From NCBI RefSeq assembly GCF_025144665.1, contig NZ_CP102294.1, positions 2,232,001 to 2,296,000 of the forward strand: 64,000 nucleotides of DNA, written 5' to 3'. The translations under genes and the position numbers were made by a program. The DNA is from Alistipes ihumii AP11 (GTDB lineage: Bacteria; Bacteroidota; Bacteroidia; Bacteroidales; Rikenellaceae). The notes under the pieces are model-generated. The model was not told the origin of the DNA. It saw nothing but the letters and a program-made list of their open reading frames with translations, and searched no databases. Below are positions 45,657 to 55,061 of this stretch, in pieces (the first letter of the stretch is position 1; each line of letters begins with the position of its first letter).

Positions 45657-46262
45657 ATGAATGTGTTCATATCCAATCGGGTAGTCCTCGCCCTGTTGTG
45701 CTTGGGAGCGATATGGGGCGGTTCGGCCGCCGCGCAAGAGCGGCCGATCGGACCGAGGAGACCCCTTCCTCTGCTGGAGGTCAAGACGAATGCGCTGTAC
45801 TGGGCGACATCGTCGCTCAACGCCGGTTTTGAAACGGGTTTGACTCCGGATATTTCGCTTGTGATCGACGCAGGATATAATCCGTGGACGTTCGGCGACA
45901 ATCGGAAATTCAAGTTCTGGCTGCTACAGCCCGAAGTCCGGCATTGGTTCGGCTGTCGTTCCGAGGGGCACTTTCTGGGCGTGCATTTCCTGTATGCCGG
46001 CTTCAATGTCGGAGGCGTGAAGTTTCTGGGCATGGCCGACCGGCGATACGAGGGAAGCCTGTACGGGGCGGGCGTGGCATACGGATACCGGTGGCCTGTC
46101 GGAAAGCGTTGGAGCGTCGAGGCTACGGCGGCTTTGGGCTATCTGCGGTCGGACTACGAACGCTATGTATGGAAGCGGTGCGGCCGGTATCTCGGCCGGG
46201 GACACAAAAACTACTTCGGACCGACGAAAATAGGCGTGTCGTTCTGTTTCGCAATCGAATGA
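45657..46262 (+). CDS. DUF3575 family outer-membrane protein of the fimbrial locus
   Basis: A 201-residue protein with a signal peptide (ending GGSAAAQERP). The signature LLEVKTNALYWATSSLNAGF, then VIDAGYNPWTF and KFWLLQPEVRHWF, is that of DUF3575, a small beta-barrel-like family that regularly lies with FimA/Mfa operons. The N-terminal KTNALYW motif is nearly diagnostic. The role is not established; an outer-membrane helper for fimbrial assembly is the common guess. Confidence 0.82.
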   Translation: MNVFISNRVVLALLCLGAIWGGSAAAQERPIGPRRPLPLLEVKTNALYWATSSLNAGFETGLTPDISLVIDAGYNPWTFGDNRKFKFWLLQPEVRHWFGCRSEGHFLGVHFLYAGFNVGGVKFLGMADRRYEGSLYGAGVAYGYRWPVGKRWSVEATAALGYLRSDYERYVWKRCGRYLGRGHKNYFGPTKIGVSFCFAIE

Positions 46263-46463
46263 CCGGGACGAAAACCGGCGTGAAATCTCCGGTTCGCGTC
46301 CGATCATATCGGCATGAACCGCGACGATGGTGTGGCGGCTGCCGCATGGATTTTCCGACTCCGGCGGCCGCGCTTCGGAGTACGACGGTCTGCCGGTTCC
46401 TGACCGCGGGTGATTCCGAATCCGTGACCGTTCCGCCGCCCGGTTCCGGAGAATAGCGGTGTC

Positions 46464-46504
46464 GCCTATCATTTTAAAAGTGCCGCCTTATCGTTTTGAA
46501 ATGG
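46464..46504 (+). promoter_or_regulatory. Paired activator-type boxes upstream of kdpC copy 1
   Basis: Two similar boxes, TATCATTTTAAAAG at 46467 and TATCGTTTTGAAAT at 46489, are 22 bases apart (two helical turns). They lie about 90 bases before the sigma-54-like promoter. A matching pair stands before the kdpFABC operon, so they are probably binding sites for one enhancer-binding regulator. Confidence 0.6.
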
Positions 46505-46580
46505 TTCGGGTTTTTCTTGCATAGGTCGAGGGCAATGTAATGCGTTGATTGACATTTTCCTGAAGTCCAATGCGCTATTG

Positions 46581-46596
46581 TGGCACGTTCTTGGCA
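46581..46596 (+). promoter_or_regulatory. Sigma-54-type promoter of kdpC copy 1
   Basis: TGGCAC at 46581 and TGGCA at 46592-46596 place the essential GG and GC pairs with the standard spacing. The only mismatch to TGGCAC-N5-TTGCA is G for T at one -12 position. Transcription would start near 46608. Confidence 0.65.
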
Positions 46597-46827
46597 TTTC
46601 CAGACGCCGCTGCTGTGGCATAAAAGCCGTAAAACCGTACATGACGGTTTGGTATCCCAGCTCGCTTGCCGTAAATAATGTATGAAAAGCGCATAAGAAT
46701 CGAAAAATGCCGCCGGCCCGTCAGGATGTTCGGTCTATTTTCCTTGCGCCGCTTCTCTTCCCTGCGACGCCGGTCCGGACGGGGCGACATCCGGGGCGAT
46801 CTGCAAATTCTTTCAAATAATATTCGG

Positions 46828-47397
46828 TCATGAAAAACTTATGGATATCGGTTAGGATTACGTTGGCGATGTGCGTCGTGCTGACGGTGTGTTACGTTCT
46901 GCTTCTTCGCCTGACTTCGGCCGTTGTCTCCCCGAACGACGGGGAGGCCGCCCTCGTGGAGCTCGACGGGAAAGTGGTAGGAGCTGCCAACGTAGGTCAG
47001 GCTTTTACCGACAGCGTCTATTTCTGGGGCCGCCCCTCAGCCGTGGAGTACAACGGGGGCGGCTCGGGCGGAAGCAACAAGGGCACGAACAATCCGGAGT
47101 ACCTTTCGGAGGTGGAAAGCCGTATCGAATCGTTCATGTCGGCTCATCCGTATCTCGGGAAGGCCGAAGTTCCCTCTGAGCTGGTTACGGCGAGCGGTTC
47201 GGGTCTCGATCCCGACATTTCGGTACGAGGGGCCGAGGTTCAGATTCGTCGGGTGGCGGCTTCGCGGGGCATGTCGGAGGAGGACGTGCGTAAGATCGTC
47301 GAAGCGAGCGTTGAGCGTCCTTGGCTGGGTCTTTTCGGGACGTACAAGGTGAACGTTCTGAAGCTCAATGTCGCCCTCGATAAGGCGCAGGGACGGT
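46828..47397 (+). repeat. Direct repeat: kdpC copy 1
   Basis: About 570 bases nearly identical to 60902-61471. Homology starts just before the ATG (TCATGAAAAAC) and ends at the last codons (CAGGGACGGT); the flanks differ completely. Differences are few and clustered (for example around 47150-47165). The two copies are in the same orientation, 14 kb apart. Confidence 0.92.
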
Positions 47398-47399
47398 GA
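46830..47399 (+). CDS. kdpC: Potassium-transporting ATPase subunit C, stand-alone copy
   Basis: A 189-residue KdpC with one N-terminal membrane helix (about 8-29) and the soluble family core (YFWGRPSAVEYNGGGSGGSN, then SGSGLDPDISVRGAEVQIRR and VEASVERPWLGLFG). It assembles with KdpA and KdpB. It differs from the operon copy at about ten positions, mainly in a block (HPYLGKAEVP versus HPYLSRGDVP), and no key residue seems lost. No kdpA or kdpB lies beside it; instead it precedes a small membrane ORF and kdpD on the same strand, and it has its own sigma-54-like promoter. Confidence 0.92.
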   Translation: MKNLWISVRITLAMCVVLTVCYVLLLRLTSAVVSPNDGEAALVELDGKVVGAANVGQAFTDSVYFWGRPSAVEYNGGGSGGSNKGTNNPEYLSEVESRIESFMSAHPYLGKAEVPSELVTASGSGLDPDISVRGAEVQIRRVAASRGMSEEDVRKIVEASVERPWLGLFGTYKVNVLKLNVALDKAQGR

Positions 47400-47467
47400 G
47401 GCGGAGCATGTGGGAATTTGCTTTACACACAATCGAATCGTTTTAATACCTGCTAAAAGTACCGTTT

Positions 47468-47572
47468 ATGCCGAAACTGGACGGACCGGCGCGACTGCTG
47501 CTGACATTCCTGACGCTTCTCGCGATATTGGTGGTGCTCGTTACGCTATGTCGAGAGCTGGCGCCGGCGTGA
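47468..47572 (+). CDS. Tiny membrane ORF downstream of kdpC copy 1
   Basis: A 34-codon ORF (starts MPKLDGPARLLLTFLTLLAI) with one strong membrane helix. A similar-sized ORF with a comparable start (MKRPDKPFWRLAACMICFLI) follows the other kdpC copy. The shared pattern is a basic residue, D-x-P, then R-L and a hydrophobic run. There is no database evidence; support is position, topology and recurrence. It may be a small KdpF-like regulator or stabiliser of the pump. Confidence 0.45.
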   Translation: MPKLDGPARLLLTFLTLLAILVVLVTLCRELAPA

Positions 47573-47713
47573 TGTGCTCCGTTGTACGATCGAGGACGGG
47601 GAAAGGAATTTTGGATAAAAAGAATTTTTATTGTTTTCGGAAAATATTTAATCTTGTCCTGAAATCGTTCGTTTTATGAACGGGACTTCGATGCAGTGGC
47701 AAGCAAAGAGACG

Positions 47714-48841
47714 ATGGATGAAACCAGACAGAGTTCGCAACACTTTCTGGAGCTGATCAAAAGGTCGCACCGGGGAAAATTCAAAATCTACATCGGCATG
47801 AGCGCCGGTGTGGGAAAGACCTACCGCATGCTGCAGGAGGCCCATCAGCTGCTCGATGCCGGGGTGGACATACAGGTCGGCTATATCGAGACGCACGGCC
47901 GTGCGGAGACCGAGGCCCTCGTCGCGGGTCTGCCGCTGATTCCCCGACGCAAGCTCTTCTATAAGGGAAAAGAGCTCGACGAGATGGACATGCAGGCCAT
48001 CCTGAACCTGCATCCCGAGATCGTGGTGGTCGACGAACTGGCCCACACCAATATCGAAGGGAGCAGCAATCCCAAGCGCTGGCAGGACGTGATGCAGATT
48101 CTCGACGCGGGAATCAGTGTGATCACGGCGATCAACATCCAGCATATCGAGAGCGTGACCGAGCATGTTCAGGAAATTACGGGCGTCGAAGTGCACGAGC
48201 GGGTGCCGGACAGCGTGCTGGCGATGGCCGACGAGGTCGTCAACATCGACCTCACGGCCGACGATCTGATCGCCCGACTGAAGGCGGGCAAGATCTACAA
48301 GCCGGACAAGATCGCGGCGGCGCTCGGCAACTTTTTTACGCAGGAAAACTTGTTGCAGCTGCGCGAGCTGGCGCTGAAAGAGGTCGCGCTGAGGGTAGAG
48401 AAGAAGGTCGAGACCAGCGTTTCGGCCGGAGACAAGCTCCTGCGGCACGACAGGCTGCTGGCCGTGATCGACTCGTCCGAAAAGGCGGCCCGGCGCGTCA
48501 TTCGCAAGACGGCCCGCATGGCGACCCATCTCAATGCCGGTTTCATCGTCCTTTACATTCAGAGCGACAAGGAGAGCGACGACCGTATCCCGCTGGCCAA
48601 CCAACGCTATCTGATCAACAATTTCAATCTGGCGACGGAATTGGGCGGCGAAGTTGTGCAGGTGCACTCCAACCGTTATGTCGAGACGGTGGTGAACGTG
48701 TGTATCGAGCGAAAGATCAGTGCCGTATATATCGGAAAGCCTCGCTTCTCCCTATACGCCCTGTTCATGACGGCGCTCCGGCTGCGCCGCTTGCTCAATC
48801 GTCTGGCGAGAATGAATATAGATCTAACCATGTTATCGTAA
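47714..48841 (+). CDS. kdpD: KdpD N-terminal sensor module (KdpD plus Usp domains), separate protein
   Basis: A 375-residue protein from ATG 47714 (GTG 47696 is possible). KdpD domain with Walker A-like GMSAGVGKT (28-36), VGYIETHGRAETEALVAGLP, then VVVDELAHTNIEGSSNPKRW, followed by a universal-stress-protein-like domain (about 235-360). It lacks the membrane and kinase parts of E. coli KdpD; those functions fall to the next gene, one base downstream, as in other Bacteroidota. It senses potassium or turgor and steers the partner kinase. Confidence 0.9.
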   Translation: MDETRQSSQHFLELIKRSHRGKFKIYIGMSAGVGKTYRMLQEAHQLLDAGVDIQVGYIETHGRAETEALVAGLPLIPRRKLFYKGKELDEMDMQAILNLHPEIVVVDELAHTNIEGSSNPKRWQDVMQILDAGISVITAINIQHIESVTEHVQEITGVEVHERVPDSVLAMADEVVNIDLTADDLIARLKAGKIYKPDKIAAALGNFFTQENLLQLRELALKEVALRVEKKVETSVSAGDKLLRHDRLLAVIDSSEKAARRVIRKTARMATHLNAGFIVLYIQSDKESDDRIPLANQRYLINNFNLATELGGEVVQVHSNRYVETVVNVCIERKISAVYIGKPRFSLYALFMTALRLRRLLNRLARMNIDLTMLS

Positions 48842-48842
48842 T

Positions 48843-50564
48843 ATGAAACTTCGCAGCAAACTCAGTCTGGGCATAGGCATCCTGTTCACCCTGATCCTCA
48901 TACAAGGCATACAGTCGATCCGGTACGTGCGCCATCTGTCGGTCTCCTCGAAAGAGATTCTGTCGGATAACTACAACTCCGTACATTATGTGAGCGAGAT
49001 GCTCCGCTCCCTGGACCGCTTCTCTCAGGATTCGGCCTCCCGCCGGACGCTGATCGAGGCCTTGACTCTGCAGCAGCAGAACATTACGGAGATCAACGAG
49101 CGCCAGGTTACCTCCGCCCTCGAAGAGAAGGTCGGCCGGCTCAACGATTCCATTTCCGGAGAAGAAGTTCAGCAAATACGCGATGACCTGTACCGCATCA
49201 TGGAGCTGAATATGGGCTCCATTCTGGCCAAAAGCCGGGGGATGGAGAGCAGCGCGGACGAGGCGGTGCGCTGGATATCGGTCATAGCGATACTTTGTGT
49301 CCTGCTGGCGGCTCTGTTCCTGCTTTATTTCCCCTCCATCGTGCTCCGCCCCATCGACAAGCTGAAGCAGGGAATCGTCCAGATCGCCAACCATAATTAC
49401 GACCAGCGGCTCGACTTCGGCAATAACCGCGAGCTGCGGGGTGTCGCCGAATCGTTCAACAATATGGCGCAAAAGCTCTCCCAGTACCGGCGCAGCTCGC
49501 TCGACCGGCTGATGACCGAAAAGATGCGTATCGAGGCGATCGTCAACAGCCTTCACGAGCCGATCATCGGGTTGGATTCCGAACGGAACATCCTTTTTAT
49601 GAACGACGAGGCGTTCTCTATATTGAATCTCAAACGGGGAAACGTAATCGGGCGCAACGCCGCCGAGATCGCGATAAACAACGACCTGTTGCGTCGTCTG
49701 ATCAGGGAACTGTACTCGAACAGGGAATCCGACGGGCCGCACGAGCCGCTGAAAATCTATGCGGACAATAAGGAGAGCTATTTCCAGATGGACAATATTC
49801 CGCTTTACACCAATGCCGTCGGGGAGCAAGAGCGGAATTTCATCGGGAATCTGATCATTCTGAACAACGTGACGAAATACAAGGAGCTGGATTCGGCCAA
49901 AACCAATTTCATTTCCACCGTATCGCACGAGATGAAGACCCCGATCTCGTCGATTCTGATGAGCCTCCAGTTGCTGGGCGACGCCCGGCTGGGCTCGCTC
50001 AATGACGAGCAGAAGCAGCTCGTAGGCAGCATCAAGGAAAGCAGCGACCGTCTGCTCGACATTACGGGCGAGCTGCTGAACCTGACTCAGGTGGAGTCGG
50101 GCAAGCTCCAGCTCCATCCGAAGATCGTCAAGCCGATCGAGCTGATCGACTATGCGGTCAAGGCCACCCATGTGCTGGCCGAACGTTTCCACTGCTATGT
50201 GGAAGTGGAGTATCCGGAAAAAATATCGAAACTGTTCGTCGACAACGAGAAGATCGCGTGGGTCGTTACCAATCTGCTATCCAACGCGATCCACCACTCG
50301 CCCGAAAATGCCCGTATCATCGTGGGCGCCAAGCAGCATGACAACTGGGTCGATATCTACGTTCAGGATTTCGGTCGCGGCATAGACCCGCGTTATCATA
50401 AGAGCATTTTCGACCGCTATTTCCGCGTGCCGGGGACGAAGACGCAGGGAAGCGGCCTCGGACTGGCCATCTCCAAGGAGTTCGTCGATGCGCACAACGG
50501 CAGGATATTCGTCGAGAGCGAGGTCGGCAAGGGCAGCCGCTTCACGATCTCGTTGCGGGTCTGA
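48843..50564 (+). CDS. Sensor histidine kinase partner of KdpD (HAMP-PAS-HisKA-HATPase)
   Basis: 573 residues. Membrane helices at about 7-22 and 143-166 flank a periplasmic helical sensor. Then HAMP (about 166-215), PAS (about 228-345), HisKA with FISTVSHEMKTPISS (His362) and HATPase with NLLSNAIHHSPENA and GSGLGLAISKEF. It starts one base after kdpD and is its likely output kinase. No response regulator gene is near. If the kdp promoters are sigma-54 type, the regulator should be an NtrC-like protein encoded elsewhere. Confidence 0.88.
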   Translation: MKLRSKLSLGIGILFTLILIQGIQSIRYVRHLSVSSKEILSDNYNSVHYVSEMLRSLDRFSQDSASRRTLIEALTLQQQNITEINERQVTSALEEKVGRLNDSISGEEVQQIRDDLYRIMELNMGSILAKSRGMESSADEAVRWISVIAILCVLLAALFLLYFPSIVLRPIDKLKQGIVQIANHNYDQRLDFGNNRELRGVAESFNNMAQKLSQYRRSSLDRLMTEKMRIEAIVNSLHEPIIGLDSERNILFMNDEAFSILNLKRGNVIGRNAAEIAINNDLLRRLIRELYSNRESDGPHEPLKIYADNKESYFQMDNIPLYTNAVGEQERNFIGNLIILNNVTKYKELDSAKTNFISTVSHEMKTPISSILMSLQLLGDARLGSLNDEQKQLVGSIKESSDRLLDITGELLNLTQVESGKLQLHPKIVKPIELIDYAVKATHVLAERFHCYVEVEYPEKISKLFVDNEKIAWVVTNLLSNAIHHSPENARIIVGAKQHDNWVDIYVQDFGRGIDPRYHKSIFDRYFRVPGTKTQGSGLGLAISKEFVDAHNGRIFVESEVGKGSRFTISLRV

Positions 50565-50585
50565 CAACGGCCGGCCCGAGCGAAG

Positions 50586-50624
50586 AAAGACGGGGATGCG
50601 TCCGAAAGAGGCATCCCCGTCTTT
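50586..50624 (+). terminator. Bidirectional terminator between the kinase and GH15 genes
   Basis: AAAGACGGGGATGC and GCATCCCCGTCTTT form a perfect 14-base stem with an 11-base loop, 21 bases after the kinase stop. It is placed to end both the kdpD transcript and the convergent trehalose-gene transcript. Confidence 0.88.
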
Positions 50625-50710
50625 TATGTCTTTTATGCCGGAACGGATGGCGGCGCGCTCCGGTTTTGTTCGGACGCGAGAGAGCCGTATGGGCATGCCG
50701 GCCGCGGACT

Positions 50711-52510
50711 TTACGGCCGGACGAAATGGAGGCTTCGGTGCTTATCCTCTTCGGCGAAGAGGATCGCCGTATTGACCAGAGACAAATGCGAGTAAGCCTG
50801 CGGGAAATTTCCCAATTGCTCTTTCGTATCGAAATCCAGATCCTCGCTCATCAGCCCCACGTGGTTGCCGTAGCGCAGCACCTCGTCGAAAAGGCAGCGC
50901 GCTTCGGCTTTCTCTCCCGTTACGAACAGGGCGCGGACGAGCCAGAACGTGCAGATCGTGAAGGCCGACGACGGCATCCCGAAATCGTCTTCGCTGTTGT
51001 AGCGATACATCAGCCCGTTGTGCATCAGGGCCGCTTTCACGGCCTTGACCGTTTTATGATAGCGTATGTCGTCTGCATCCAGAAAGCCGTAAGGTTCCAT
51101 AAGCAGCAGCGACGCATCCAAGGCCGTATTGTCATAAGTCTGGGAAAAACTCTGCAATTCCTCTTTCCAGCCCCTCTCCAGCACATCCCTGCGGATGAGC
51201 CCGGCCTCCTGCTGCCAGCGCTTCTCGCAGTCGTATTTGCCCAGCATCCGGGCGATTCTGGCCCCTCGGTCCAGAGCTACCCAGCACATCACTTTGGAGG
51301 AGACGAAATGGCGCTCCTCGCCCCTGATTTCCCAGATTCCCTTGTCGGGCTTGCGCCACTCCTGCATGACGTTGGCCTGAATCTTTTTCACCAGCTCCCA
51401 CATATCCTCGATCTCGTCCAGCGGTCCCGGGACCAAGCGGTAGTATTGGTAGATCAGGTCCATCAGATAACCGAACGAGTCGTTCTGCCGCTGATGGTAA
51501 GCGTCGTTGCCGATGCGTACGGGCTTCGAGCCTTTGTAGCCGCTCAGATGCTCGAGGATCGTTTCCGTCAATTGCCGTTCTCCGCGGATGCCGTACATGA
51601 TCTGGAAAGAGTCCCGGTCGGCGGTAAAGGTGGACTGAATGAAGCGCATGAAGCGCTGCGCCACGCCGGGGTGACCCACTTTGAAAAGCGTCTCGATGGA
51701 CATGGACGCGTCGCGCAGCCAGCAGAAGCGGTAATCCCAGTTACGCACCTTGCCCACCGTCTCGGGCAGGCTGGTGGTGAGGGCTGCCAGCATGGCTCCG
51801 TTGTAATAGGACATCAGCTTCAGTGTCAGCAGGCTCCGTTCGATCACGTCGTTGTAGAGAGTGTATTTTTTCGTCCGGTTGCTCCAGTTGAGCCAGTAGA
51901 CCAGCGTCCGGCAGTATTCCAGCTTTTCCCGTTCGATGTCTACCGGAATTACCTTCTCGTTATAGGAAAGCAGAAAGAATTCGTCTTTCTCGAGTACGAT
52001 CTCCCTGCTCCGCTCGATGTCCTCCAGCGGAATCGAAGAGTAGAGGTATTGCCGGTCCGTAGCGTTCAGCGAGCTGTAGCTTTCGATATATTCCGTCCCG
52101 ACGTTGCGGATGGTCTTTCCCCGGGCATAGTCCGGAGCCGGAGCGTAATGGACCCGAAACCGGGGAACGCCCCGGATACGACGTACGTAGCGGTAGAGCT
52201 CGGCCGGAAGATAGTGTTCGCTGTTCTGGGCCCGGTAGTAGGGCATGAAATCCAGTACCGTGAACTCGGCCTCGTCCGAAATGAAGTGCGTGGAGAGAAT
52301 ATTCGTGTGCGGAATGTAGGACTGCTCGGTGCGGTACGCTTCGGATACCTCGAAGCCGAAGCACCCTCCCTTCTCGCGGTCCAGCAGGGCTGCGAAGATC
52401 GACGGAGAGTCGAACTCGGGCAGGCAGAGCCATTCGATGTTTCCTGTTTCCGATATCAGGGCGGCCGTGCGGCAGTTGCCTACGGCCCCGTAATTGAGTC
52501 GATGGTTCAT
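50711..52510 (-). CDS. Glycoside hydrolase family 15 (glucoamylase/trehalase-like)
   Basis: A 599-residue cytoplasmic-type protein without a signal peptide. N-terminal beta domain (LNYGAVGNCRTAALISETGN, IEWLCLPEFDSPSIFAALLD), then the (alpha/alpha)6 barrel with NWDYRFCWLRDASMSIETLF, KGIWEIRGEERHFVSSKVM and SAFTICTFWLVRALFVTGE. In bacteria GH15 enzymes of this type, beside trehalose synthesis genes, act as trehalases or glucoamylases. The position 13 bases after the trehalose-phosphate enzyme suggests a trehalose or alpha-glucan substrate, but this is not proved by sequence. Confidence 0.85.
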   Translation of the reverse strand: MNHRLNYGAVGNCRTAALISETGNIEWLCLPEFDSPSIFAALLDREKGGCFGFEVSEAYRTEQSYIPHTNILSTHFISDEAEFTVLDFMPYYRAQNSEHYLPAELYRYVRRIRGVPRFRVHYAPAPDYARGKTIRNVGTEYIESYSSLNATDRQYLYSSIPLEDIERSREIVLEKDEFFLLSYNEKVIPVDIEREKLEYCRTLVYWLNWSNRTKKYTLYNDVIERSLLTLKLMSYYNGAMLAALTTSLPETVGKVRNWDYRFCWLRDASMSIETLFKVGHPGVAQRFMRFIQSTFTADRDSFQIMYGIRGERQLTETILEHLSGYKGSKPVRIGNDAYHQRQNDSFGYLMDLIYQYYRLVPGPLDEIEDMWELVKKIQANVMQEWRKPDKGIWEIRGEERHFVSSKVMCWVALDRGARIARMLGKYDCEKRWQQEAGLIRRDVLERGWKEELQSFSQTYDNTALDASLLLMEPYGFLDADDIRYHKTVKAVKAALMHNGLMYRYNSEDDFGMPSSAFTICTFWLVRALFVTGEKAEARCLFDEVLRYGNHVGLMSEDLDFDTKEQLGNFPQAYSHLSLVNTAILFAEEDKHRSLHFVRP

Positions 52511-52523
52511 GGAGAGACGAGAT

Positions 52524-54779
52524 TTATCGGTTTTTCGTTTGCAACAGCCTTTTTACGAAGCGGATCGCCGTCCGTCCGGGCCTTTTGCGGGACGGCTCCG
52601 AAGCGTCCGGTACTTTTTCGGTCAGGGAGCGCAGGAACGGGAGCACTCTCTCTTGCTGCGGCATGTTGTAGAGAGCCTTCTCCGAGACGCTGCCTACCTT
52701 GACGGCGAAAGAGTCGCGCGGCAGCGCCTCGAACATATCGTCGTCCGTCGTGTCGTCGCCCATGGCCAGAATGAAGTCGTAGCCGCCCTTTTCCAGCAGC
52801 CGCCGTACTTCGGAACCTTTGCTGTATTCGGGAGATTTGATCTCCAGTACTTTGCTTCCCTGAATGATTTGCAGCTTGTGCCTGAGACAGACCGAGACCA
52901 GCGCGCGGGTCAGTTGCTGGGCCCGCAGCTCGCCCAGCCACGGATCGCATTCGCGGTAATGCCATGCCAGCGCGGTATCCTTTATCTCCAGCCGCGAACG
53001 GGGGGTCTTTTCCAGATATAGGTTCAGAATGGCCATGATCCCCGTATTCCACTGCTGTCTCGCCACGCGGGTATGCCAGACTCCGTTTTCCCGGTAACGG
53101 GCTCCGTGCTCGGCAGCCAATGTCACGGGCAGTTCTCCCAGCCATCGCTCCAGTGTCGCCTTGTCCCGCCCGCTGTTGATCACGATTCGGTTTCGGGTAT
53201 CGCCGCACAGAAGGCGCAGCGTATCCAGAAGCTCCGGTGTCGGACTGGCTTCCTCGGGCCGGGCGCGGATCGGAGCCAGCGTACCGTCGTAGTCCAGCAG
53301 AATCAGCCGCTTCCGGGCCCGGGCGTAGTGCCTGCGGATCGTCGTCTCGGATTCGGGTGAAAGCCGTTTACGGTTCATCGCCCAGTTTTTCCGGCAGGCC
53401 GAGCTCCACTCGTTGATAAAACTTTCGGCCCAGCGGTTCACGGTTTGCGCCGAGACGATGCGCTGCATTTTCTTCAGCCGTCTCAGCTGCTCCTGCTCCG
53501 GCATCTCGAGCGCCTTCACGATGGCTTGTTCGATCTGATCCATGTCGTTCGGGTTGATCAGCAGCGCGTCGCTCAGCTCCACGGCCGCTCCGGCCATCTC
53601 GCTCAGGATCAGGACTCCGGGGTTGCCGTCCTTGACGGCGATATACTCTTTGGCTACCAGGTTCATCCCGTCGCGCAGCGGGGTGACGAGCGCCACGTCC
53701 GCCACGTAGTACATGGCGACGAGCTCCTCGAACGAGAATCCGTGATAAAAATAGCATACCGGAGTCCAGTCCATCGTGGAGTATTTGCCGTTGATGGAGC
53801 CGATCTCCTCGTCGATTCGGGTCTTCAGTTCGGCATAGCTGCCCACATGGTCGCGCGAAGGGACGATCACCATGGAGAGAGTCGCTTTGCCTCTGTATTC
53901 GGGATGGCGCTCCAGAAAGGACGCGAAGCCGTGCAGGCGGTGCAGGATGCCTTTGCTGTAATCGAGGCGGTCTACCGAGAGGATCAGCTTGCGGTCGCCG
54001 AAAAGCCTGCGGTATTTTTCGACCGCGTCGCGTACCTGTATTTTCGACGCGGCCTTATGGTAAAGGTCGTAATTGATTCCCATCGGAAGCGCGTCCACCC
54101 GGGCCGTACGGCTGCCCAGTTGTGCCTCGTCCAGCCGGAACTCCACGTTCAGAATGTGCTGCGCGGCGCTGACGAAGTGGCGCATGTAGTCGGGCGTATG
54201 GAATGCGATGAAATCGGCTCCCAGCAATCCCCTCAGAAGCCTGGCCCGCTCCGGCAGGATGCGGAACAATTCGTAGGAGGGGAAAGGGATATGATGGAAA
54301 TATCCGATGCATAGGTCGGGCATCGCCTCGCGCAACATGCCGGGCAGCAGCATGAGGTGGTAGTCCTGCACCCATACCCTGTCGCCGGGTTCCACGACAC
54401 GGCAGATCTCCTCGCAGAAGCGGCGGTTCACCTCCCGGTACGCCTCCCAGAAACGGCTTTTGTAAAGCGTATAGGCATAGAAATAGTGGCACAGCGGCCA
54501 GATCGTGCTGTTGCTGTAGCCTTCATAGTAATTTTCGATTTCCGCCTCGGAAAGAAATACGGGATGGAAATGCATCCTCCGCAGTTCGGAGCCGATCGTT
54601 TTCCGCTCCTGCGGATCGTCGGTACAGATACCCGGCCATCCGATCCAGTGCTTTTCGTAAGGAATCTGCAAAGAGCCGAGACCGGTGGCCAATCCTCCCT
54701 CGCTGCGCGTGAAAGAAAGCCGGTCGCCCTCTCGGGTCATCCTCACCGGCAGTCTGTTGGATATGATAAAAAGTCTCAT
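52524..54779 (-). CDS. Bifunctional trehalose-6-phosphate synthase/phosphatase
   Basis: 751 residues. GT20 synthase first: [74 protein letters not shown]. The HAD phosphatase begins near residue 490 ([20 protein letters not shown]) and later has [18 protein letters not shown]. It makes trehalose from UDP-glucose and glucose 6-phosphate in one protein (an OtsA-OtsB fusion). With the GH15 gene it forms a synthesis-and-turnover pair, and its placement among kdp genes fits osmotic adaptation. Confidence 0.92.
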   Translation of the reverse strand: MRLFIISNRLPVRMTREGDRLSFTRSEGGLATGLGSLQIPYEKHWIGWPGICTDDPQERKTIGSELRRMHFHPVFLSEAEIENYYEGYSNSTIWPLCHYFYAYTLYKSRFWEAYREVNRRFCEEICRVVEPGDRVWVQDYHLMLLPGMLREAMPDLCIGYFHHIPFPSYELFRILPERARLLRGLLGADFIAFHTPDYMRHFVSAAQHILNVEFRLDEAQLGSRTARVDALPMGINYDLYHKAASKIQVRDAVEKYRRLFGDRKLILSVDRLDYSKGILHRLHGFASFLERHPEYRGKATLSMVIVPSRDHVGSYAELKTRIDEEIGSINGKYSTMDWTPVCYFYHGFSFEELVAMYYVADVALVTPLRDGMNLVAKEYIAVKDGNPGVLILSEMAGAAVELSDALLINPNDMDQIEQAIVKALEMPEQEQLRRLKKMQRIVSAQTVNRWAESFINEWSSACRKNWAMNRKRLSPESETTIRRHYARARKRLILLDYDGTLAPIRARPEEASPTPELLDTLRLLCGDTRNRIVINSGRDKATLERWLGELPVTLAAEHGARYRENGVWHTRVARQQWNTGIMAILNLYLEKTPRSRLEIKDTALAWHYRECDPWLGELRAQQLTRALVSVCLRHKLQIIQGSKVLEIKSPEYSKGSEVRRLLEKGGYDFILAMGDDTTDDDMFEALPRDSFAVKVGSVSEKALYNMPQQERVLPFLRSLTEKVPDASEPSRKRPGRTAIRFVKRLLQTKNR

Positions 54780-54938
54780 ACGTGCTTCAAAAGCAAAAGA
54801 AGTACCGTCGGATCGGGCGTCTATTCAATCTTCAGATATATAGCGTTTTGCGTGAATGCGCTCGGGCGAAGATTCTATCAGAATGAAAAAATGCCTTTTC
54901 ATTTTGATAAGTCCGGACGATGCAAGGATGACCGTGTG

Positions 54939-54971
54939 TTTGCAGACAACGATTTGATAGTCATGTATTTG
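54939..54971 (+). promoter_or_regulatory. Possible promoter of the aspartate kinase gene
   Basis: TTTG at 54939-54942 and TGTATTTG at 54964-54971 are 21 bases apart and match the Bacteroidota pattern with one mismatch. The start of transcription would be about 80 bases before ATG 55062. Confidence 0.4.
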
Positions 54972-55061
54972 GTTGCGTGGCGCATTGCGGTGGCATCCCG
55001 ATTGTCTTGCGACAGGAACGAAAATGTGAGAACCGCTAATCGTAAACGAAAATTCAAAACG

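Larger units (their letters stand above)
46263..46829. other. Regulatory region upstream of the stand-alone kdpC
   Basis: A 567-base region without a gene. It carries a pair of upstream boxes and a sigma-54-like promoter (listed separately), then a leader of about 220 bases in which I see no small ORF like those before kdpF. Confidence 0.6.

Noticed and set aside
54357..55061. Extended start for aspartate kinase
   Set aside because: The frame is open but antisense to the trehalose gene and unlike any kinase N-terminus; ATG 55062 gives the normal length.
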